Of a DNA stretch of 64,000 nucleotides, positions 8,634 to 17,432 are shown one piece after another; position 1 is the first letter of the stretch; each line of letters starts with the position of its first letter. The DNA comes from Paenibacillus thalictri (lineage in GTDB: Bacteria; Bacillota; Bacilli; Paenibacillales; NBRC-103111), in assembly GCF_004307995.1 (NCBI RefSeq), contig NZ_SIRE01000001.1, positions 1-64,000 of the forward strand. The letters run 5' to 3'. Below the pieces are notes generated by a model. It did no database searches. It saw nothing but the letters and a program-made list of their open reading frames with translations, and was not told the origin of the DNA. The translations under genes were made by a program, and so were the position numbers.

Positions 8634-9743
8634 CTATACATGTGATGAATGCCAATCAAACGACAACACCGTTTTTTTCCATCCGCGGTGGGCAGCCGTC
8701 TCCTCCATCGCTTTTGTGAAATCCTCGGCTCCTTTAATCTCATGGTAATGATCGGGCAGCAGCCGGGACAATGTCTCTTGAAACTCCTTGCTCCGCATCG
8801 CTTTGACGACAGGGATATAATCGGCAGAGGAACTTCGGCTGCTGCCGGTCATCGTGATCCCCTTCTCTAGTACATCCCTTGTGTTTATTGGCACTCTGTC
8901 CTCGGTTACTCCCATCAGAATCAATTTACCGCCTGGTGATAAAATATCGATACACTGATTGATCGCACTTTCGGAAAACTTGCCGCCGGTACATTCTACT
9001 GCAATATCAAAGGTTTGCCCTTTATCGAAATCATAGTGCTGTACGAGAGCGGTTTGCGCAAATTTGAAATTGTCCAGTTTTTCTGGAATGGCTCCAAATA
9101 CAAGCAGTTTATCCCGACTTACTCCAAAGACATGATAGAGCACAGCGGCCGTTAAATATCCGACGGGTCCGTCTCCAAAAACCGCCACTTTCGCATTCTT
9201 TAGATTAGACGCCTCCCGTCCTAAAGCCTGATACGATACCGAACATAGCTCGGCGAGGACGGCAATCTCGTCCGGAACATCATCAGGCACTTTAATCAGG
9301 CAATCGGCAGGCACTACAATACGGCTCTGTGCAATTCCGTCCGTGCCGCTTCCTAGAAATCTGCCACGCTCACAGTAATTGTCTCCTTTGCCCGATCGGC
9401 ATGAGGCGCAGCATTCCTCAGGCCGGATCCCTTCCAATGCATGGCCCGGCCAATTCGGCACGATGATGACGCGCTCTCCGGCATGAAATCGTTCGGTTCG
9501 ACTTTCCGCCACTCTTCCGATCCCTTCGTGAATCAATGCCATAGGAAGCTTACGGGCGAGCGCTTCCGGTCTGCGCTGACCTGTGAAATAACGCAGATCA
9601 GCGTGACAAATACTTCCGATGGTTGGTTCGACGACAATATGGTGCTCCGGCATCTCATGGTTCAGCCAAACTTCATTTACCTGTCCTGGCTGCAACAAAC
9701 GCAAAGCCCGTGACTGTACGATAACTGGATTAGATACATTCAT
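8634..9743 (-). CDS. TarJ-like zinc-dependent dehydrogenase
   Basis: A 369-residue medium-chain NAD(P)-dependent dehydrogenase. The catalytic zinc Cys is at residue 46 (SICHADLRYFTG), with LIHEGIG following. ECCASCRSGKGDNYC supplies structural-zinc cysteines. GDGPVGYLTA is the nucleotide-binding loop. The segments ECTGGKFSESAINQCID, LEKGITMTGSSRS and LVFGAIPEKLDNF resemble TarJ/ribulose-5-phosphate reductase proteins of teichoic acid synthesis. No TarI-type cytidylyltransferase lies beside it. Here it is embedded in a sulfatase operon, so a catabolic sugar or polyol oxidation is more likely (inference). The ATG at 9743 with GGAGGA 10 nt upstream is preferred over a TTG at 9752. Confidence 0.8.
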   Translation of the reverse strand: MNVSNPVIVQSRALRLLQPGQVNEVWLNHEMPEHHIVVEPTIGSICHADLRYFTGQRRPEALARKLPMALIHEGIGRVAESRTERFHAGERVIIVPNWPGHALEGIRPEECCASCRSGKGDNYCERGRFLGSGTDGIAQSRIVVPADCLIKVPDDVPDEIAVLAELCSVSYQALGREASNLKNAKVAVFGDGPVGYLTAAVLYHVFGVSRDKLLVFGAIPEKLDNFKFAQTALVQHYDFDKGQTFDIAVECTGGKFSESAINQCIDILSPGGKLILMGVTEDRVPINTRDVLEKGITMTGSSRSSSADYIPVVKAMRSKEFQETLSRLLPDHYHEIKGAEDFTKAMEETAAHRGWKKTVLSFDWHSSHV

Positions 9744-9822
9744 GACTAGCAATTCCTCCTATTCAAAATAACGTTATTTCCCGTGGAAATTCCCCCGCCG
9801 CCGTTTGACGCCAATGGATCTC

Positions 9823-11211
9823 TCATTCCGGGTACGTCCAATTGATGGTATGATCCCGAAGTTCGGTAATTTCAACCCTTCGGTCGACTGCGCTGACACG
9901 AGCCGGCGATGGGACGATGGCAGGTTTGCTCTCACCGGCATCTTCCATTCTCTGAAGGAGTGTTTCCCTCAGCTGCTCCGTGACCTGCCGGTACCATTCG
10001 ACTCCGATCAAATTGTTTAATTCATACGGATCGGCATGCAGATCGTACAAAAATTCTTCCTCATATACGTCGGAGCCCGAGTGAAGCCAGCCGCTCCGCT
10101 CTTTGGCTGTTACACTATATTTCCAGCGGTCGGTACGAATGGCACGCGCCACTTTATCCTCACTGATCTGAACAAACACCTCATTAGCCCAATCGGAGCC
10201 GGTTTTCCGGCATAACGGAAGTATCGATTTTCCCTGCATGTGCTCGGGAACCGGGATTCCTGCAGCATCAAGCAAGGTCGGGGGCAAATCCATCAGACTG
10301 ACCAGCTTGTGGATACGCCCTCCTCCATCGAATCCCGGGCCTTGAAAAACGGTAGGCACCCGAATGGAGCTGTCGTGGCAGGAACGTTTGTATTCCGCAT
10401 TGCGGGTTTTAAAATGGTTGCCATGGTCCGAGGTAAACAATACAACCGTATATTCAAGCAGCTTCAAGCTTCTCAGCGAATCCAACAGCCGGCCGAAGGC
10501 TTCGTCAAGCTTTCTGACCATGCCGTAATATCCGGGCAAATGCTGCGCCGCACTGCCGCCTAAAGCCGCCAAGTCCGGGGGCATCCATGTTCCTGCGGCC
10601 GTACAGTCGTACCCTAGAGGAGCAGGATAATTGTCAAGGTGATTTTGATGATGCGGCTCCAAGTAAGAAACAAACAAGAAAAACGGATCCTTTTGATTTT
10701 GATCAATAAATCGGATGGCTGCGTCGGTTACCGCATCCACTCTGTAACCCGGCAGCTTCACCGCTTTATTCTCATTGTTGTACATGATCGTGTCGTAAGC
10801 ATCGGAAGAGTATTCGAGCACATTGGACGCCAGCCAATACTCGTATCCGCCCCGCTCATTTTCGGGAACCGGATCCTGACTGGCCAGATGCCATTTGCCG
10901 ATATATCCTGTGCGGAAACCATACTCACGGAAATAATGAGCCAGCGTTTTGCTATTTTCCGGCAGCGGGATTCCGTTTCTATAACACCCCGTCTGTGTCG
11001 CATACATTCCGGTTTGCAGACAAGACCGCGCCGGGCCGCACACAGGCTGACAGGTGAAGGAATTGTAAACATGGGTGCCGTTCTGCGCCATTTGGTCAAA
11101 ATTCGGGGTCAATCCGTGAGGGTTTCCATGCACCCCGGTAGTGTCCCACCTCATCTGATCGGTAAAAAAAACGATAACATTGGGTTTTTCCTTGACATTT
11201 TCCAGATTCAT
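9823..11211 (-). CDS. Sulfatase (Cys-type, cytoplasmic)
   Basis: A 462-residue sulfatase, paralogous to the one at 5813-7189 (shared VHGNP, TCQPVCGPARS, GKWHLAS and YKRSCH segments). The metal motif FFTDQMRWD is near residues 15-23, Cys58 begins CGPARSCLQTG with Arg62, and TSDHGNHFKTRN follows. No signal peptide. The ATG at 11211 with GGAGG 12 nt upstream fits better than an upstream TTG at 11232. It begins 30 nt after the transporter permease gene in the same operon. The pair differ mainly in their C-termini, consistent with related but distinct sulfated substrates. Confidence 0.9.
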   Translation of the reverse strand: MNLENVKEKPNVIVFFTDQMRWDTTGVHGNPHGLTPNFDQMAQNGTHVYNSFTCQPVCGPARSCLQTGMYATQTGCYRNGIPLPENSKTLAHYFREYGFRTGYIGKWHLASQDPVPENERGGYEYWLASNVLEYSSDAYDTIMYNNENKAVKLPGYRVDAVTDAAIRFIDQNQKDPFFLFVSYLEPHHQNHLDNYPAPLGYDCTAAGTWMPPDLAALGGSAAQHLPGYYGMVRKLDEAFGRLLDSLRSLKLLEYTVVLFTSDHGNHFKTRNAEYKRSCHDSSIRVPTVFQGPGFDGGGRIHKLVSLMDLPPTLLDAAGIPVPEHMQGKSILPLCRKTGSDWANEVFVQISEDKVARAIRTDRWKYSVTAKERSGWLHSGSDVYEEEFLYDLHADPYELNNLIGVEWYRQVTEQLRETLLQRMEDAGESKPAIVPSPARVSAVDRRVEITELRDHTINWTYPE

Positions 11212-11241
11212 TCGTTTTGGATTCCTCCGCAAGTTTATTTT

Positions 11242-12168
11242 TTACCAAAGACCTTGGCCGCTTAATCTGCGCGCAAGCCAATTCGTAAACAGGAGCATGA
11301 GCAAGCCGACAACGGATTTAAATAAACCCGCGGCGGCGGCTATGGAGAATCTTCCCAAGGTGAGCCCCACGCGGTACACATACGTATCGAGAATGTCGGC
11401 GACATTATAAACCAATGGGTGATACAGAATGAACACTTGATCGAAACCGGCATTAAGCAAATGACCGGCCTTCAAAATCATAAGCAGAATGATCGTTCCG
11501 CTGATCGACGGCAGTGTAATGTAACGAACCTGCTGAAATCTGGAGGCCCCATCGATTTTGGCCGCTTCGTACAGTTCCGGGTTAATGCCGGTGATGGCGG
11601 CTAAATAAATAACGGTCCCCCATCCGACCTCTTTCCATATTTCAGACCAAACGAGCAAGCTGCGAAATTGATCCGGCTCCATTAATGGCGAGCTTTTACT
11701 TCCAAATAAAGTAAATATCCCTGTGTTCGGCGAAAGCAGGGTAAACATAAGTCCGCCGAGAACAACCCATGATACAAAATGTGGGAAATAAACCACCGTC
11801 TGAACCACTCTTTTGAATAAGGTGCTTGTCACTTCGTTAAGCAGCAAAGCCAGCACAATGGGGGCGGGGAAACCAAAGATCAGCTTATAAAAACTGATCA
11901 GTATGGTGTTGCGTAAAGCTACCCAAAAATCCGGAGCCGCAAACAACAAATGAAACCATTTTAATCCCGCCCACTCGCTCCCGATGATGCCTTGGGATAA
12001 CTTGAAATCCTTGAAAGCGATGATAATCCCGGCCATAGGCACATAATGAAACAAAATAAAATACAACAGTCCCGGCGCGATCAATAAATAATAATATTTA
12101 TAAAATTTCCAGTTGCTGCGGTTCTTGCTTGCTTTTTTGATTGGTAATTCTGCTGTTTGACTGTACAT
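11242..12168 (-). CDS. ABC sugar permease, LplB type
   Basis: A 308-residue inner-membrane permease of the CUT1 family, with about six hydrophobic segments beginning at FYKYYYLLIAPGLLYFILF. The EAA loop reads EAAKIDGASRFQQ, the contact point for an ATPase. The ATG at 12168 lies 7 nt after GAGGGG; an upstream GTG (12183) overlaps that site. Unusually, its partner permease (16048-16917) and binding protein are separated from it by an AraC regulator gene within the same operon. No ATPase gene is present, so it probably shares an MsmX-like ATPase encoded elsewhere. Confidence 0.9.
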   Translation of the reverse strand: MYSQTAELPIKKASKNRSNWKFYKYYYLLIAPGLLYFILFHYVPMAGIIIAFKDFKLSQGIIGSEWAGLKWFHLLFAAPDFWVALRNTILISFYKLIFGFPAPIVLALLLNEVTSTLFKRVVQTVVYFPHFVSWVVLGGLMFTLLSPNTGIFTLFGSKSSPLMEPDQFRSLLVWSEIWKEVGWGTVIYLAAITGINPELYEAAKIDGASRFQQVRYITLPSISGTIILLMILKAGHLLNAGFDQVFILYHPLVYNVADILDTYVYRVGLTLGRFSIAAAAGLFKSVVGLLMLLFTNWLARRLSGQGLW

Positions 12169-12201
12169 GGCATTACCCCTCACTTCAATCTCCTGCCAAA
12201 G

Positions 12202-14469
12202 CTAGAGATGTTTCCGATACTCACCGGGGGTGACCCCTTCGTATTTTTTAAAACATCTTATAAAGCTGTGAACTTCCGTAAAGCCGACCATACTGCCGAT
12301 TTCTTTCAACGAATACCGAGTGCCGTCCTTGAGCAATTCAATGCTTTTCTCCACCCGGTACTTAGCCAAATAATCAATTAACGATCTCCCGGTCTGCTGC
12401 TTAAAGATGCGGCTTAAATAGCTGCTGCTTAATCCGACGTATTCGGAAATGTCCGTAAGCGCAAAATTTTCCCGGAAATGCATTTCCACAAATTGAATCG
12501 CCTGAGAAATGTACAAATTTGTACTTTTCTTATCGCTCTGGGATTCCAGATCATTGATCATCGTTTGCAGGTAGCTCTGCATAAAGTGTTCAAGCTCCGC
12601 CATACTGTTACACTCATTTACTTTAAGCACACCTTCGCTGTTCAAAAAGTCGGCTTCAAACCCTTCTTGCATCAGATCGTGGATTAAGGTGCTTACCAAT
12701 ATGATGACCATCCCGTGAATCTGTTCCCGGGAGTACTTCGTATTGGAAATGTATAATTGAAACAAATCACCCAAGATATCCTTTGTTTTCTCGCGGTCAA
12801 CCGATTTGATGCTGTGCAGCAAAGCCTTCTCGATATGGAGCGGGTACTCCAGCCTTTCGTCATGATCCCGGATATCCTGCATAAATACGATCTCAGCGTG
12901 ATTCAGCGCCTTGTAACGTGTCAGCTTCTTCGCCTGCAAATACGAGTTGTGGATCTCGTCAAGGGAACCGCAAGTATGGCCGCATGAAAAGGTCAGCGTC
13001 ATATTATGCACCCACTGAACCTGTTCATTGATATTTTTACAGCAGCCCTGCAACGTTTTTCTTAAAGGATCGTCAATCGTTTCCCGTTCAAGATTAATCA
13101 CAAAGCCGAATCGGTCGTCATCAAGCAGCGTCCCGCACAAGTTAAAATGCTCCTTGAGCACATTTTCGGCTAAGCTAAACGCGTATAACTTCATCTTGCC
13201 GGAATCCGGCGCTTCCGCTTCATCCTGTAAACCCGAGGAAATCAGCAAGACCATATAATACGGCAGCGGCAAATCAATCCCCATTTGAGCAAGACGGTCA
13301 AAATGTATGGAATTATTCGACAGATTATTGTTCAAGAGGTCATAGATCAACCGATGGCGGATTAATGGTTCATTTTGATCCATCATGCTTTTAATGGTCT
13401 GGTTTTCGTTTTGCAGGTTTGCGATGACATTATTTACGAAATCAAAAGCATCGATTCCCCTTTGCTGGGAATGGCTCCGGTTCATTGTGCCGTATTTGGC
13501 CAAAATCCGTTTCCAAGGACTGTACATGATCACAGAAAACAAGCAGGAAAATGCCAGCCCGATAATAACGATCAGTATGACGGCTTTGATAATTGAAAAT
13601 AGCTTTTCGTTGACTTTTTGTTCAAAAAAACTCATCGGCAGCAGCTTCAAAATGACCCACGGTTGGTTTGTCACTTTCAAATAGCTGACAAAATACTTTT
13701 CCCCGCCAAGCTTCAACATTTCCGTTTCCCGGCCTTGATCCCACTTGCCTTCCGTTAGCATCTTGGTTACAGGAGCGGTAAGCCCGCTATTTTTGTTATT
13801 AAAAAGCAAGCTTCGGCTGTTTGTGTCGACAATGAAAATTTCATTGTATTCATCATTAATCAGCTTGCGCAGCGCTTCAAAAAACTCTTCCTTGCTCGCG
13901 TTGATTACCATACTGCCCAATACGTCTTTCCTTACCGAGGGCAAATTTCGGGTAAATGAAATGACCTCAATCGGGGGAGCGTTCAGACGGTCCCTCATCG
14001 TCCTTATCTCAATCAAATCGTCATTTGTTTTGCTGGCCTTCTCAATAATTTCTCTATCGTAGAAATCAGCCAGACGGTACAATCCTTCATTAGTGGCAAG
14101 CACCTTGTTGTTTAACTTAAAATAAATATACCCCGAATAAACTAACCGGCTTGCCGATATTTGGGTCCTAAAGCTTTCGTTTAATTCCGAGAAATCATAA
14201 ATACTCGCCTTAAACGGGTCAAAAAGAATGGAATTCAGGTTCGACATAAATGACAGCTGCAATGTTAAGCTATCCACTTTCCCCACAAGCATTTCAACCT
14301 TCTGCTCCAGGTTCTGCATACTGATATGAACCGATCTCTCGTTCTCGTCGCGCAGCTCACTCGAATAGTTGTTGAAATAGATAGCGCTTATAACCAAAGT
14401 AGGCAGCATGATCGTGAATATATAGGACAGCAGCAGCTTTTTAAACAATTTATGGCGAACCAGATTCAT
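12202..14469 (-). CDS. Membrane-anchored AraC family regulator
   Basis: A 755-residue one-component regulator. The first transmembrane segment spans about residues 8-32 (LLLSYIFTIMLPTLVISAIY). An extracellular sensor of about 260 residues follows, then a second membrane segment near 288-313. A cytoplasmic linker leads to a C-terminal AraC domain with two helix-turn-helix units (FALTDISEYVGLSSSYLSRI and SLKEIGSMVGFTEVHSFIRC) ending VTPGEYRKHL. AGAGGG lies 7 nt before the ATG. It sits inside the transporter operon, between binding protein and permease, so it probably senses the transported sugar outside the cell and activates its own operon. Confidence 0.88.
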   Translation of the reverse strand: MNLVRHKLFKKLLLSYIFTIMLPTLVISAIYFNNYSSELRDENERSVHISMQNLEQKVEMLVGKVDSLTLQLSFMSNLNSILFDPFKASIYDFSELNESFRTQISASRLVYSGYIYFKLNNKVLATNEGLYRLADFYDREIIEKASKTNDDLIEIRTMRDRLNAPPIEVISFTRNLPSVRKDVLGSMVINASKEEFFEALRKLINDEYNEIFIVDTNSRSLLFNNKNSGLTAPVTKMLTEGKWDQGRETEMLKLGGEKYFVSYLKVTNQPWVILKLLPMSFFEQKVNEKLFSIIKAVILIVIIGLAFSCLFSVIMYSPWKRILAKYGTMNRSHSQQRGIDAFDFVNNVIANLQNENQTIKSMMDQNEPLIRHRLIYDLLNNNLSNNSIHFDRLAQMGIDLPLPYYMVLLISSGLQDEAEAPDSGKMKLYAFSLAENVLKEHFNLCGTLLDDDRFGFVINLERETIDDPLRKTLQGCCKNINEQVQWVHNMTLTFSCGHTCGSLDEIHNSYLQAKKLTRYKALNHAEIVFMQDIRDHDERLEYPLHIEKALLHSIKSVDREKTKDILGDLFQLYISNTKYSREQIHGMVIILVSTLIHDLMQEGFEADFLNSEGVLKVNECNSMAELEHFMQSYLQTMINDLESQSDKKSTNLYISQAIQFVEMHFRENFALTDISEYVGLSSSYLSRIFKQQTGRSLIDYLAKYRVEKSIELLKDGTRYSLKEIGSMVGFTEVHSFIRCFKKYEGVTPGEYRKHL

Positions 14470-14483
14470 TCAGTGGCCCTCTT

Positions 14484-16031
14484 TTATTTTTTAGTTTTAT
14501 TCCATTCCGCGTTCACTTGATCTTCGATGATCTTTCCGCCTTGCTGGTAATATTTCTGAACAAACTCATCCCATTTATCGATGGAGTAAGTCCCGCTTAT
14601 GATTTTACTGTAGTATTCCGCCCACAATTTGCCCAAATCCGGATAATCAAATTGCGCCGGTACCGTTTTCCAGAAGCTGTTTCTGACCAAGTTTTTGTTC
14701 GCGCTCTCCAATGCGACAATCGTCTCGTCCGCCGTCCAGCGGCGATCGACCACCTGAAGGAACCGTACCGGATTGGAGTACCCTTGCTCATATAACTCCG
14801 AATAAGATTTGACGTTTTGGGAAATCCGGTTTTTCGCCTTATCGTACGTATAATGCTGATTTTCTTTTCCGTACGTGACGAGGTAAAAACCACCGTCCGG
14901 TTTATCCGATACCGACCAGTTGATCAGCTTCATCAAAGCTTCGGGATTTTTGAATTTGGCGGAGACCGCTCTAATATCATTATAAGCGGGAGGATTCTCC
15001 GGCCAGCCGGAAAGCCCTTTCGCACCCGTCGGAGGCGTAAGGAAGTTAAATTTCGCTGTTGGCGTCACTTTTCTGAGCGAGTTGCCAAGCGGCTGCTTTG
15101 GATCCACGTCCATAGTGAGCCCTTCGAAAACCCCTACTTTGGAGTTGATGATTTTCTCCTCAAGCTGTTTTCTCTCGGTCACCAGCGATTCAGGGTCGAT
15201 AATTCCTTCTTTATACCATTTCTGAAGCAGGGTTAAAGCTTCCTTCGTTTCCGGCAGCACCATTCCTTGCTTCAACTGTCCATTCCTTTCATGCCAAAAC
15301 GAAGGAATGACCCCAAATGCGCCGAAAATAGCCCCAAAATTCGGATCCATATTGTTTGGCTTGATCCCGCCTAAACCGTAGGTATCGTTAGCTTGATTTT
15401 TGTCGGGATCGTTTTTGGTGAATGCAACCAGAACGTCGTGTAATTCGTCTAATGTTTTTGGCGGTTTAAGGCCGAGATTATCCAGCCAATCCTGACGGAT
15501 AATAAAAGTTCCCGTGTTGGGACCGTTAAACGGCTCAGGGCGATAACCAACCGGAAGCGCATACAATTTCCCTTTGTATTTTAACGCTTCTAAATCCTTC
15601 GGATCAAACAGACTCATGGCGTTGGGCGCTTGTTTAATTAAATCGTCGAGAGGAGCAATCAATCCTTCGTCGGCAAAACGGCTCATCGTTGGAATATCCA
15701 GGTTGAAATAGTCGGGAAGTTCTCCCGATGCGGCAAGCAGATTCAATTTGGTGAAATAATCCGGGCCTGTTGCCAAGGATACGTCAAAGTCGATCCCTTT
15801 CAGACCTGCGGCCTCTAATGACTTTAAAATTTCTTGCCGGCCGACTCCCCCTCCCTTAGGGTATTCCGGGGCGGGATAGTTCCTGAACATCTTTATAGTA
15901 ACGCTTTCATTTTGTTTTGTGGAAGAGGGGGCCGCGCTTTCGTTGTTCGTTTGCTGCGAGCACGCAATGAGACCGGTTGTTGAAAGCAGAGCAGCCGTTG
16001 ACAGCGTTACCCCTTTAACTACTTTATTCAT
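14484..16031 (-). CDS. Extracellular sugar-binding lipoprotein
   Basis: A 515-residue solute-binding protein of a CUT1 importer. The lipobox LIAC places the lipidated Cys at residue 24. The mature protein starts with a Ser/Gln/Asn-rich linker, as usual for Gram-positive lipoproteins, and its length matches the large LplA-like class. The ATG at 16031 lies 9 nt after AAGGAG, while the ATG at 16040 abuts it. It lies between its permease (16 nt upstream) and the AraC regulator (14 nt downstream). The ligand is presumably a sulfated or branched oligosaccharide, inferred from the sulfatases in the operon. Confidence 0.88.
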   Translation of the reverse strand: MNKVVKGVTLSTAALLSTTGLIACSQQTNNESAAPSSTKQNESVTIKMFRNYPAPEYPKGGGVGRQEILKSLEAAGLKGIDFDVSLATGPDYFTKLNLLAASGELPDYFNLDIPTMSRFADEGLIAPLDDLIKQAPNAMSLFDPKDLEALKYKGKLYALPVGYRPEPFNGPNTGTFIIRQDWLDNLGLKPPKTLDELHDVLVAFTKNDPDKNQANDTYGLGGIKPNNMDPNFGAIFGAFGVIPSFWHERNGQLKQGMVLPETKEALTLLQKWYKEGIIDPESLVTERKQLEEKIINSKVGVFEGLTMDVDPKQPLGNSLRKVTPTAKFNFLTPPTGAKGLSGWPENPPAYNDIRAVSAKFKNPEALMKLINWSVSDKPDGGFYLVTYGKENQHYTYDKAKNRISQNVKSYSELYEQGYSNPVRFLQVVDRRWTADETIVALESANKNLVRNSFWKTVPAQFDYPDLGKLWAEYYSKIISGTYSIDKWDEFVQKYYQQGGKIIEDQVNAEWNKTKK

Positions 16032-16047
16032 AGGAATCATCTCCTTC

Positions 16048-16917
16048 TTACGATTTAATGGAACCGATCATAACCCCTTTAACAAAATATCTTTGCAAAA
16101 AAGGATACACACATAAAATGGGAAGCGTGGCCAGCACAACTGTCGCGGCAATGGCCGATTCGGTGGATGTATTGGTCAGTTGTCCGCTCATTTTAGCTGC
16201 TTCCTGACCTTTAATGACATCCCATAACATTAAGGATAATGTATACTTCGACTTGTCATTTAAGTAAATCAGTGCCGAGAAAAAGTTGTTCCACCTTGAA
16301 ACCGCTTCCCAAAGTGCTATCGTTGCAAGCACCGGCGTCGATAACGGCAAGATGATCGTAAAGAAAATGCGTATCGGGTTCGCTCCGTCCATCATCGCCG
16401 ACTCTTCAAGTTCTGCAGGCAGTGCTGCAAAAAAACTGCGCATAATGAGCACGTTGTATGCGGATATGGCACCAGGAATAATTAACGCTGACAAGGAATT
16501 GATCATTCCCAGCTGTTTAATCAGCAAATACGTGGGAATAATTCCTCCTCCGAACAACATGGTGAACAAGATCACGAAGGACATCACGTGATTCCCCGGC
16601 AAACCCCGCTTTACTAACGGATAAGCTGTCATTGCCGTTAACAGCAAACTTAACAAAGTGCCCGCTGCGGTTATGATCACCGTATTTTGATAAGCTACCC
16701 AAAGAAATTGCGACTTCAGAATGTCCATATAAGCCGATAACGTAAATTCTTTAGGCCATATGAACAGCCCCCCGCGCATGGATTCTTCCATTGAGCTTAA
16801 GGAAAGTGAAACCTCATGCCATAAAGGGTACAAGGTGGCCACCGAAAATATCGATAAGATCATGATGTTGCTCACATCAAAAAGTTGACTGCCCGCGCTT
16901 TTTTTTATTGCATACAT
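16048..16917 (-). CDS. ABC sugar permease, YtcP type
   Basis: A 289-residue CUT1 permease and first gene of the 16.9-5.8 kb operon. About six membrane segments are seen. The EAA loop reads EESAMMDGANPIRIF, and the C-terminus KGVMIGSIKS is typical of YtcP-type proteins. The ATG at 16917 has GAGGA 5 nt upstream. It pairs with the LplB-type permease at 11242-12168 even though two genes lie between them. Confidence 0.88.
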   Translation of the reverse strand: MYAIKKSAGSQLFDVSNIMILSIFSVATLYPLWHEVSLSLSSMEESMRGGLFIWPKEFTLSAYMDILKSQFLWVAYQNTVIITAAGTLLSLLLTAMTAYPLVKRGLPGNHVMSFVILFTMLFGGGIIPTYLLIKQLGMINSLSALIIPGAISAYNVLIMRSFFAALPAELEESAMMDGANPIRIFFTIILPLSTPVLATIALWEAVSRWNNFFSALIYLNDKSKYTLSLMLWDVIKGQEAAKMSGQLTNTSTESAIAATVVLATLPILCVYPFLQRYFVKGVMIGSIKS

Positions 16918-17363
16918 ACATTTCCTCGCTTTCAAGCTTTATAAGTCGTTTGCGGCCGCAATTAAAATTATTGGATATCCAGCTTGAAAAGGGAAGAAAC
17001 AAATCACGTAAAAACTGTATAGATTCGATCATTCAAGATTTTGTTCATAAATGACAAATAATGTTCAGTCTCAAAACGTTAATGCGTCCTATTCATTCGC
17101 CGCGGCGCCAGTGGTGGGGTTCGACCGACCGCCGCTCAGCGCAACGCGCGTCTGGGATTCGCGCGCGTTGGGAAATTTCGCAACTTAAGCAAATCCGTTC
17201 CCTCGAAAGGCCGTGTGCAGATACGTTCACTCTTTATACATGATTGTATCATGAACAACTTCCGATGCTACATAAGCTGATCCAAAGATCTTCCCGGAAA
17301 AGCAGCGTGTTTACGTATTCTTCAGCTCGCGTGCTGCTTCGATCGCCGGCTTTCCGAAACAAC
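16918..17363. other. Promoter region of the first sulfatase operon
   Basis: No gene is supported. It should carry the promoter of the 16.9-5.8 kb operon, but no convincing -35/-10 pair was found. TGTTCA occurs at 17042-17047 and 17062-17067, exactly 20 bp apart, a possible AraC-type direct repeat. A GC-rich dispersed hairpin repeat (17112-17174) and the small palindrome CATGAT-tgt-ATCATG (17239-17253) are also present. Confidence 0.45.
17112..17174 (+). repeat. Dispersed GC hairpin repeat, copy 1
   Basis: CAACGCGCG (17142-17150) and CGCGCGTTG (17162-17170) form a 9-bp stem with an 11-nt loop. About 60 bp around it match the minus strand near 54590-54650 and, more weakly, 62982-63030. Confidence 0.6.
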
Positions 17364-17401
17364 AAAAAGCAAGGACCGCTTTTTTCAAGCCAGTCCTTGC
17401 T
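17364..17401 (-). terminator. Terminator of the 23.9-17.4 kb operon
   Basis: On the minus strand AGCAAGGAC pairs with GTCCTTGCT (17368-17376/17393-17401), followed by a TTTTTG tail. It lies about 30 nt after the last sulfatase stop. Confidence 0.87.
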
Positions 17402-17432
17402 TATTCATAAACTCAATGTTTTCGGATCGGTT

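Noticed and set aside
17142..17170. GC-rich hairpin considered as a terminator
   Set aside because: No T tail follows on either strand and no gene ends nearby; it matches the dispersed repeat family instead.
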